From an uncultured Planctomycetaceae bacterium (GTDB lineage: Bacteria > Planctomycetota > Planctomycetia > Planctomycetales > Planctomycetaceae): DNA of 64,000 nt. How positions within the stretch are numbered: the first letter of the stretch is position 1; each line of letters opens with the position of its first letter. The DNA lies in contig CALSLT010000021.1 of the NCBI GenBank assembly GCA_943787265.1, forward strand, positions 186,001 through 250,000, written 5' to 3'. Shown here piece by piece: positions 57,191 to 64,000 of the stretch. A model generated the notes under the pieces. It had not been told where the DNA came from, searched no databases, and saw only the letters and a program-made list of their open reading frames with translations. Position numbers and translations under genes: made by a program.

Positions 57191-58798
57191 ATGAGCAATA
57201 CGCTTCTCAATTCGCTGTGGGTTCTCGGTTGCGCTGTCATGGTTTTTTCCATGCAGGCTGGTTTTCTGTGCCTCGAGTCCGGACTGACTCGAAGTAAGAA
57301 TTCGATCAACGTCGCGATGAAGAATCTGACCGACTTCTCGATTTCGTTGCTGTTGTTCTGGGCGTTCGGTTTTGCCGTGATGTACGGGGCGTCGCGCGGT
57401 GGATGGATTGGGGCCGGTCAGTTCTTTCCGTCCTTGGGCGAAAGTTCTTTGGAGCTGGCCGCGTTCTTCATCTATCAGGCGATGTTTTGTGCTACGGCGG
57501 CAACCATTGTGTCCGGGGCCGTTGCAGAGCGAATGAGATTCTTCAGCTACGTGCTGGTGACAGTTGTCATTTCAGGAGTCGTATATCCCGTCGTCGGACA
57601 TTGGGTGTGGGGCGGCGCAGTTGCCGAAGGAGTTGGCTGGTTGGCGTCGCTGGGCTTTGTCGATTTCGCAGGCTCGACTGTCGTGCATGGAGTTGGTGCA
57701 TGGGCAGCGTTGGCGGCCGTGCTCGTTATTGGTCCTCGGACTGGTCGATTCGATGCACCCGCAAAGTCGCGAGCAATTGCGGGAAGCAACCTGCCGATGG
57801 CAATGCTGGGGACTCTGCTTCTGTGGATGGGGTGGATCGGCTTTAACGGCGGAAGTACGCTCGCGATGAACGAGCAGGTCGCCGGCATCATTTGCAACAC
57901 TCTGCTGGCCGCGTCAGCGGGAATCGTAACGGTGATGTCTGTCGGAGCTTTGAAAGGAAAACATCCGGATGTGAATCAGGCAATCAACGGATCGCTGGCA
58001 GGATTGGTCGCGATCACGGCAGGCTGTCACGCTGTTACTTCGCTTTCTGCAGTCATCATCGGAGGAACAGCGGCGGTGGTCATGCTGGTGTGCAGCCGGC
58101 TGCTGCAACGCTACCAGATTGACGACACCATTGGCGCGATTCCTGTTCATGGTTTTGCCGGACTGTGGGGCACGCTGGCTGTCGCGATATTCGGCGACCT
58201 CGACGTACTGAATACCGGGCTTTCACGGTGGGAGCAGATTCAGATTCAGACACTCGGGTGTGCCGCCGCTTTCAGTGCGACATTCGGCGTCACGTATTGC
58301 TTTCTTCGTCTGGTAAACAGCGTTTCTCCGCTTCGTGTTTCCAAACACGATGAAGAAGTTGGTCTGAATATTTCAGAGCATCATGCCTCCACTGAAGCAC
58401 TTGATCTGGTTCAGGAAATGGAGATGCAACGACGTTCTGGAGACTTTACCAAGAAGGTGCATTGCGAATCGGGGAGCGAATTAGGTCAGGTGGCCGCGCA
58501 GTACAACCGGGTGTTGGACAGAGTCAGCGAAGAATCGGCGACGGCTGCGTTTATGGCGAGGACGGCCGATGCTGCGCGGAGTGCCGCGGAATCGGCTAAC
58601 CAGGAACTCGTCGAACGGGTCGCGGAACTTCGTGAGTTCAATGAACTTGCTGAGGGGCGAGAGCTGAAGATGGTCGACCTGAAGAAGGAAGTGAATCAAC
58701 TGCTCGCTGGTGCTGGCGATAGCGAAAAATATGTTGTGGATTTCTCCGACGAGAGCGAACTCGTTGACGCCTCCGGTGGGAGGTCCGAATCGTTATGA
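57191..58798 (+). CDS. amt: Ammonium transporter with HAMP-like tail and coiled coil
   Basis: 535 residues from ATG 57191 (TTGGAG upstream). Eleven membrane segments of the Amt fold fill 1-380. Key residues are present: D158, the twin histidines H166 (STVVHGVG) and H320 (IPVHGFAGLWG). Beyond the transporter, residues about 400-535 hold a HAMP-like half (GDFTKKVHCESGSELGQVA) and a long coiled coil, not the short regulatory tail of ordinary Amt. No P-II binding signature was looked for in detail. The stop overlaps the kinase start (ATGA). I infer a sensor that signals ammonium to that kinase; a transporter with an odd tail is the alternative. Confidence 0.93.
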   Translation: MSNTLLNSLWVLGCAVMVFSMQAGFLCLESGLTRSKNSINVAMKNLTDFSISLLLFWAFGFAVMYGASRGGWIGAGQFFPSLGESSLELAAFFIYQAMFCATAATIVSGAVAERMRFFSYVLVTVVISGVVYPVVGHWVWGGAVAEGVGWLASLGFVDFAGSTVVHGVGAWAALAAVLVIGPRTGRFDAPAKSRAIAGSNLPMAMLGTLLLWMGWIGFNGGSTLAMNEQVAGIICNTLLAASAGIVTVMSVGALKGKHPDVNQAINGSLAGLVAITAGCHAVTSLSAVIIGGTAAVVMLVCSRLLQRYQIDDTIGAIPVHGFAGLWGTLAVAIFGDLDVLNTGLSRWEQIQIQTLGCAAAFSATFGVTYCFLRLVNSVSPLRVSKHDEEVGLNISEHHASTEALDLVQEMEMQRRSGDFTKKVHCESGSELGQVAAQYNRVLDRVSEESATAAFMARTADAARSAAESANQELVERVAELREFNELAEGRELKMVDLKKEVNQLLAGAGDSEKYVVDFSDESELVDASGGRSESL

Positions 58799-60684
58799 AG
58801 TCTCCGATCGATGATTCGAAGGTTGACCGCCGAGCCAGCGTGGTGGGCATCATCAAAACCGCTTTGCGGGAACCAATCGTTCTGGCCCTGCTGGTTCTGT
58901 TTGCCGGCGCTGCGGTGATGATTCATGGGCAGCATTCGAGAATCCAGGCCGACCATGTTGCAGCTTCTGCGTTGCGCGATGCGGCGAGATATTCAGAAGT
59001 CGTTCGTGAATTCCGAACGCTCTATACCTCAGAAGTAGTAAAGCCTGCGAAGCTTGCGGGACTCAGTGTCTCTCACGATTACATGGGGAAGGAAGGGACG
59101 ATTCCTTTGCCTGCCACGCTGAGCATGGTTCTCGGAAACCGAATTGCTGGAAGAAAACACGGCGGAGCGACGCAGCTATACAGTAATTTCCCATTTCCCT
59201 GGCGCGAGGAGTCAGGTGGGCTGGCAGATGAATTTGCTCGAGATGCCTGGGAAGCTTTAAACGAAAATCCGACTGAGCCTTTCTGGCGAGTTGAGAGTGT
59301 CGACGGCTTGCCGTCTTTGAGGTACGCGACTGCGGACCTGATGCGGTCTGATTGTGTGCAGTGTCATAATACTCATGATCAGTCGCCAAAAACGGATTGG
59401 AAAGTCGGCGACGTTCGAGGCGTTCTTGAGGTGGTCGCGCCGTTGGATCAGGCACTCGCCGAAACCGAAGCGGCTCGTCGCGATTTCGCTTTACTGATTG
59501 CCGGTCTGTTCATTCCGGGGTTGATTACTGTTGTGTTGGTCGTGGCTCGGCTGCGACATGCGTCGCATAAATTGCAGTCTGCGAACGGGGAGCTTCACGA
59601 AGAGAACCTGCAGCGGTTGAAGACCGAAGAGCAGATGAAAACTCTGAATGAATCCTTACAAAGGCGGGCTGACGAACTGCAACGTTCCAGGATCGCCGCC
59701 CTGAACATGATGCGTGATTCAGGAATGGCCGAGCGGCAGCAGCGGGAAGTTGCGGAACAGTTGAGTCAGGCAAACGATGAGCTCGAACAAGTGATTGCCG
59801 AACGCGAGCGCGGCGAGTTGGAACGCGAAAAAATGCACCACATGCTGGTGGAAGCGTCTCGCGAGGCAGGCATGGCTGAAGTTGCCACCGGAGTGCTGCA
59901 CAACGTTGGGAATGTGCTTAACAGTGTGAATGTGTCGGCGACTCTACTGATGGACGAACTGCGCGGGAGTCGTGTGAGCAGTCTTGTGAGAGTGTCCGAC
60001 GAAATCGCAAAACACCATGACGATTTAGCAGATTTTGTCACAGTGGACGAAAGAGGAAAGCATCTGCCGCGTCTGATGGGACAACTGTCGGGCAGCTTGC
60101 AGAACGAGCGCGATTCGCAGGTTCAGGAACTTCAGTCGCTGATTGAAAACGTTGAGCACATCAAAGAAATCGTCAACACACAGCAGTCGCATGCGACGGT
60201 TGGCGGCGCGCGGGAAATGTTGCAGCTCGTCGATCTGGTTCACGAAGCGGTCAAAATGAATGGGCCGACGATTGCACGACACGACGTTCAAGTCGTGTAT
60301 GAGCTTGATGATGTTCCTGCTGTGTCCAGCGAGCGGCACAAGATCCTGCAGATTCTTGTCAACTTGATTGGCAACGCCGTCGGAGCGACCAAGGAATGCG
60401 AACACGAGCCGCCGACCATCCATCTGTCCGTGGCGACCGATGGCGACAACGTCTGCGCCAGAGTGCGTGACAACGGAACGGGGATCGCTCCAGAAAACCT
60501 GAACAGAATATTTACACACGGTTTTACTACGAAGGCAGACGGTCATGGGTTCGGCTTGCACAGCAGTGCGCTGGCCGCTCAGGACCTTAAAGGCTCTCTT
60601 TCAGTACACAGTGACGGACCGGGATGCGGCGCCGAATTCATCCTGCAGATTCCAGTCCGTGAGGATTCAGAATGCAAAGTTTAG
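58795..60684 (+). CDS. Membrane histidine kinase with CxxCH-bearing DUF3365-type sensor
   Basis: A 629-residue kinase. Helices at about 28-45 and 231-252 flank a periplasmic sensor of the DUF3365/Tll0287 type with CVQCH at 187-191, a likely c-type haem site. A coiled coil follows, then the H-box GVLHNVGNVLNS (H369), the N-box NLIGNAVGATKE, and the G boxes DNGTGIAP and GHGFGLHSS. Kinase motifs look intact. The ATG overlaps the amt stop, and its own stop lies 13 bases into the next gene. Redox and ammonium inputs could meet here. Confidence 0.9.
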   Translation: MKSPIDDSKVDRRASVVGIIKTALREPIVLALLVLFAGAAVMIHGQHSRIQADHVAASALRDAARYSEVVREFRTLYTSEVVKPAKLAGLSVSHDYMGKEGTIPLPATLSMVLGNRIAGRKHGGATQLYSNFPFPWREESGGLADEFARDAWEALNENPTEPFWRVESVDGLPSLRYATADLMRSDCVQCHNTHDQSPKTDWKVGDVRGVLEVVAPLDQALAETEAARRDFALLIAGLFIPGLITVVLVVARLRHASHKLQSANGELHEENLQRLKTEEQMKTLNESLQRRADELQRSRIAALNMMRDSGMAERQQREVAEQLSQANDELEQVIAERERGELEREKMHHMLVEASREAGMAEVATGVLHNVGNVLNSVNVSATLLMDELRGSRVSSLVRVSDEIAKHHDDLADFVTVDERGKHLPRLMGQLSGSLQNERDSQVQELQSLIENVEHIKEIVNTQQSHATVGGAREMLQLVDLVHEAVKMNGPTIARHDVQVVYELDDVPAVSSERHKILQILVNLIGNAVGATKECEHEPPTIHLSVATDGDNVCARVRDNGTGIAPENLNRIFTHGFTTKADGHGFGLHSSALAAQDLKGSLSVHSDGPGCGAEFILQIPVREDSECKV

Positions 60685-62417
60685 CAGTGGACACCAATCG
60701 TCGAGTGCTCGTTATCGATGACAATGCAGCGATTCACGATGACTTTCGAAAGATCCTCGTCCCCAATCGAGATACGGCTGAATTGGAAGACGCTGAGGCA
60801 GCATTCTTTGGTGTTCCCGTTGATTCTTTGCCAGGACTCGATTTCGAGCTCGACTCGGCTCATCAGGGAAAGGACGGCTTCGAACTGGTAAAGACTGCTG
60901 TGGTTGAAGAACGCCCTTATGCAATGGCGTTTGTCGATATGCGGATGCCTCCAGGGTGGGACGGATTGACGACAATCGAGCATCTATGGAAAGCCGATCC
61001 CGATCTGCAGGTCGGGATTTGCACCGCTTATTCAGACAAGTCCTGGGGCGACATTTGCGAACGACTCGGCAAGAGCGATCAGCTATTGATTCTGAAGAAG
61101 CCGTTCGACAACACAGAAGTCAGTCAGTTGGCACTCGCCTTGACCGAGAAGTGGATGTTGCAGCGGAAGGCACGGCTCAAACAGAGCGAACTGGAGATGC
61201 TCGTCCGGGAACGCATGGTTGAGATCCGGGCGAAGGATGCGGCACTTCAGCAGAAACAAAAACTCGAAGCGATCGGTTCGCTGGCGAGCGGGGTCGCTTA
61301 CGAATTCAATAATCTGTTGCAGGCGATTCTGGGGTACACCCGGTTTGCTCAGGAAGGATTGAGTGCCGAAGATTCTCGATTTAAGGATCTTGAGCAGGTG
61401 CGTAAGGCCGGCGATCAGGCTGCTGCGCTGGCGTCGCAACTTCTCAATTTCGCGCGTGAAGACAAAGGAGAACCGGCAGCCGTCAATGCACGGGCTGCGC
61501 TTTCGGATTTGGCGAGTCTATTGAAACCGATCATCGGCATGCAGATAGCAATGTCGGTCGAGCTGCCAACGGGTAACCCGCATGTGATGGTCGAGGCTGA
61601 CGGTCTTCAACAGGCGTTGATGTCACTTTGTGTCAACGCACGCGATGCCATGCCATGTGGAGGCGAATTGAAAATACGGTGCGAGATGGTCAATCCCTCG
61701 CCAGAGCAATTCAGTGTCCACGGAATCGATGATGCTGTGTCTTACGCGCGGTTTACGATCGAGGATACAGGGATGGGGATGCGAGACGGTCAGATCGATC
61801 GCATCTTTGAACCGTTCTTCACGACGAAGGAAGTCGGACAAGGTGCTGGACTGGGGCTGGCGATCGTCCACGGGTTTGTCAAACGCCACGACGGACTGAT
61901 TGACGTCACCACCGATGTCGGTTTGGGGACGACGTTTCATCTTTTCTTGCCGTTGACGGACCCTGCGGTGTCGAACTCGTCGCCATGCAACGTTGAGCAA
62001 GTGTCCGGTGGTTCGGAAACGTTACTACTGGCTGAGGTTGATCCGGTAGTTCGCAAAGTGCATGGCCGAATTCTCAATCGTGCCGGCTACAAAGTGATGC
62101 TCGCCGAAAATGGTTCCGACGCCGTCAAATTATTCAGAGCCAATCGGGAAGAAATCTCTTTGACAATTCTTGACATCATCATGCCCGACATGACTGGTCG
62201 CGAGATCTGCGACAGAATTCGAGATGTTGCCCCGGAAGCCTCCGCCATGTTTTGCACGAGTCACGATCCGGCTTCGCCGCAGAGCGAAGGACTTCTGGAT
62301 GACGATATGACGCTCATCATGAAGCCGGTTGAGGCTGATGTCCTGCTGAAGGCAGTTCGAGACGAGCTGAACAACGCAGCAGATGATGCAACTCTTGAAC
62401 GCGTCGGCCCCTGCTAA
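60672..62417 (+). CDS. REC-kinase-REC protein with tyrosine at the phosphoacceptor position
   Basis: A 581-residue cytoplasmic protein. REC 1 has D16/D17, phosphoacceptor D89 (FVDMRMPPG) and the KKPF motif. A coiled coil leads to the kinase part, whose H-box reads GVAYEFNNLLQ with Tyr at residue 210 (TAC at 61299-61301) where the family has His. The ATPase domain appears intact (SLCVNARDAM, DTGMGM, GAGLGLAIVHGF). REC 2 has ILDIIMPD near the C-terminus. I infer that it receives phosphate through its REC domains and cannot autophosphorylate in the normal way. Confidence 0.9.
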   Translation: MQSLAVDTNRRVLVIDDNAAIHDDFRKILVPNRDTAELEDAEAAFFGVPVDSLPGLDFELDSAHQGKDGFELVKTAVVEERPYAMAFVDMRMPPGWDGLTTIEHLWKADPDLQVGICTAYSDKSWGDICERLGKSDQLLILKKPFDNTEVSQLALALTEKWMLQRKARLKQSELEMLVRERMVEIRAKDAALQQKQKLEAIGSLASGVAYEFNNLLQAILGYTRFAQEGLSAEDSRFKDLEQVRKAGDQAAALASQLLNFAREDKGEPAAVNARAALSDLASLLKPIIGMQIAMSVELPTGNPHVMVEADGLQQALMSLCVNARDAMPCGGELKIRCEMVNPSPEQFSVHGIDDAVSYARFTIEDTGMGMRDGQIDRIFEPFFTTKEVGQGAGLGLAIVHGFVKRHDGLIDVTTDVGLGTTFHLFLPLTDPAVSNSSPCNVEQVSGGSETLLLAEVDPVVRKVHGRILNRAGYKVMLAENGSDAVKLFRANREEISLTILDIIMPDMTGREICDRIRDVAPEASAMFCTSHDPASPQSEGLLDDDMTLIMKPVEADVLLKAVRDELNNAADDATLERVGPC

Positions 62418-62785
62418 GTCGCCGTGCGATCCGCGACCAGGTTGATCAACGCGAGCGTTGCCATCTCCAACGGCCGTTCGCGAATAGCGAACGACCAGTC
62501 CGCTTTGGCGCGGAGCTTGTTGATCGTCTTTGCAACTTCGGTTGCAGTCAGTATGTCGTGTTTGTCTGCGTCGAGGAACTGAAAGAGGAGCTTAAAGACG
62601 GGAAAGTGTCTTGCGGGGCTCTGGCGACTCAGATTACCACGTACTCCGACTAGTCCACTGACGTGGGGGAAGGGTTCCGCGCGAGCTCTTGACAGGGCGG
62701 AAATTACAATGCATGCCCTCCCGATAGTGGAGCGGAGAGGGGGTGAGGCGTCGCGCCGTGATACCACTCCACAAGCATGCTGCAC
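62414..62785 (-). pseudogene. Decayed fragment with an EF-hand-like loop
   Basis: A 123-codon reverse open frame, converging with the REC-kinase-REC gene. The second half (FKLLFQFLDADKHDILTATE) has the spacing of an EF-hand loop and normal codon usage; the first half is unconvincing. I take it as the remains of the C-terminus of an EF-hand protein. The rest of 62418-62912 holds nothing else I can support. Confidence 0.25.
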
Positions 62786-62912
62786 CGTACCAAACGGCTA
62801 GCGACCGCCACCGGATGCTCGTCCGAGTCGTCATAGAAGATGTCTGCGGTTGCCTCCTAGGCCGTCGTGCCTGACACTGTCGGCCTTTCGCTAACCGATG
62901 AGGAGACTTTTG

Positions 62913-64000
62913 ATGAGAGCACTGCTGCCGTCACTGCTGGTCGTTGGGATGCTCGGCTGTACTGCCGCCAGGGGGGCCGAGCCGTTGACGCTCAAAGGAC
63001 ATCGTTTTGGTGTCGAGTGCGTGGCGTTCAGCCTGGATGGGAAGCGACTGGCGACGGCGAGCGGGGACAAGACGGTCAGAGTGTGGGACGCGACCACGGG
63101 GAAAGTGACGCTCATGTTTATAGGACACACCGGCGGAGTCTCGGGTGTGTCGTTCAGCCCGGACCGGAAGCGACTGGCCTCGGGGAGTGAGGATCAAACG
63201 GTGATATTGCGGGACGCAGCGGCGGGGGGAGAAACGCTCACGCTCAGAGGACACACTAACACTGTTTTCAGCGTGGCGTTCAGCCCGGACGGAAAGCGGC
63301 TGGCCTCGGCGAGTCAGGACACGACGGTGAAGGTGTGGGACGCAACCACGGGGCAGGAGACGCTCACGATCAACACAGACACCACCATCTTTCCATACTA
63401 CACCGTCTTCGGCGTGGCGTTCAGTCCGGACGGGAAGCGGCTGGCTTCGGCGAGTGAGGACAGGATGGTGAGAGTGTGGGACGCAAACACGGGGCAGGAG
63501 ACGCTTACGCTCAAAGGACACACCGACAGTGTCATGGGCGTATCGTTCAGCCCGGACGGGAAGTGGCTGGCCTCGGCGAGTGGTGACAAGACGGTGAAGG
63601 TGTGGGACGCAGCCACGGGGCAGGAGTCGCTCACGCTGAAAGGACGCACCGATGTTATCCGCGACGTGGCGTACAGCCCGGACGGCACACGGTTGGCGTC
63701 AGCAAGCGACGACAAGACCGTCAAGTTGTGGGACGCGACCACAGGGCGGGAGATACTCACACTCAAAGGGCACCGCTACATAGTCTACAGCGTGTCGTTC
63801 AGCCCGGACGGTAAGCGACTGGCCTCGGCTAGTTCAGACAGGACAGTGAAGGTGTGGGACCTCGTCACTGGGCAGCAGACAGTCTCGATGGAAGGAAGCT
63901 ATCGGGTGGCGTTCAGTCCGGACGGGAAGCGGCTGGTCTCGCCGGGTGGAAGCGGGATCAGAGTATTTGATCCGGAAGTGGGGGGGCGCGCGTTGTTCCA
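62913..64000 (+). CDS. WD40-repeat lipoprotein (cut by window end)
   Basis: A secreted protein whose 3' end lies outside the window. The leader MRALLPSLLVVGMLGC has a lipobox (GMLGC), preceded by GAGGAG. Then come seven full WD40 repeats of about 42 residues, each with a GH or related turn, the phrase FSPDGKRLASAS and a closing WD, and an eighth degenerate one that ends FDPEVGG. Repeats 1-7 share long DNA stretches, so they duplicated recently or are kept alike by exchange. A seven-bladed propeller acting in protein binding at the cell surface is likely. Confidence 0.9.
   Translation, partial: MRALLPSLLVVGMLGCTAARGAEPLTLKGHRFGVECVAFSLDGKRLATASGDKTVRVWDATTGKVTLMFIGHTGGVSGVSFSPDRKRLASGSEDQTVILRDAAAGGETLTLRGHTNTVFSVAFSPDGKRLASASQDTTVKVWDATTGQETLTINTDTTIFPYYTVFGVAFSPDGKRLASASEDRMVRVWDANTGQETLTLKGHTDSVMGVSFSPDGKWLASASGDKTVKVWDAATGQESLTLKGRTDVIRDVAYSPDGTRLASASDDKTVKLWDATTGREILTLKGHRYIVYSVSFSPDGKRLASASSDRTVKVWDLVTGQQTVSMEGSYRVAFSPDGKRLVSPGGSGIRVFDPEVGGRALF

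Noticed and set aside
56818..57309. Reverse open frame upstream of amt
   Set aside because: Overlaps the amt start; no family content; better explained as regulatory DNA.
62931..63521. Reverse open frame inside the WD40 gene
   Set aside because: Repeated antisense of the WD40 blades, not a gene.

Overview
The window reads as the chromosome of a planctomycete (phylum Planctomycetota, probably order Planctomycetales). Several families typical of that group occur together: a DUF1559 prepilin-like protein, CRTAC1/ASPIC-UnbV proteins, a DUF1592/DUF1552 pair, a Gfo/Idh/MocA oxidoreductase and a TIM-barrel isomerase with Tat-type leaders, PQQ-propeller and WD40 secreted proteins. Starts are mixed (ATG, GTG, TTG), many genes lack a clear Shine-Dalgarno sequence, and dispersed inverted repeats sit in several gaps. 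The species cannot be named from sequence reading alone.

Layout. 1-6132: a gliding-type ABC module (GldA-like ATPase, a GldF-GldG fusion, and a DUF4340 protein split by a one-base frameshift). 6274-18482: mostly housekeeping and accessory genes: a PIG-L/LmbE deacetylase, holA, a degenerate phosphohexomutase, a DUF4173 membrane protein, a Gfo/Idh oxidoreductase, an OPT transporter with a small coupled membrane protein, a sugar isomerase and panB. 18661-18734: an initiator tRNA followed by a good terminator. 18802-31157: three CRTAC1-type TPR/FG-GAP proteins, a large membrane protein, a DUF1559 prepilin-like protein and a transthyretin-like lipoprotein. 31283-33917: a PQQ propeller, a DinB-like protein and a small secreted CxxC protein.

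34012-51130: a type II secretion / type IV pilus-like locus. A divergent gene encodes a PilO/GspM-like protein with long extensions. The forward operon encodes a GspD-like protein with N-domains but no visible secretin barrel, then GspE, F, G, H, I, J, K, a PilM-PilN fusion in the place of GspL, and a secreted four-EF-hand protein. Three of the gaps inside the operon each carry a different dispersed inverted repeat. 51247-56697 (minus strand): an acetyltransferase, DUF1552, DUF1592 and a DEAD-box helicase.

57191-62417: an overlapping three-gene operon that looks like an ammonium-sensing relay. It holds an Amt transporter with a HAMP-like cytoplasmic tail and coiled coil, a membrane histidine kinase with a CxxCH-bearing DUF3365-type sensor, and a REC-kinase-REC protein whose phosphoacceptor histidine is a tyrosine. 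This is the strongest candidate here for an undescribed system. A decayed EF-hand fragment and a WD40-repeat lipoprotein, cut by the window edge, close the sequence.
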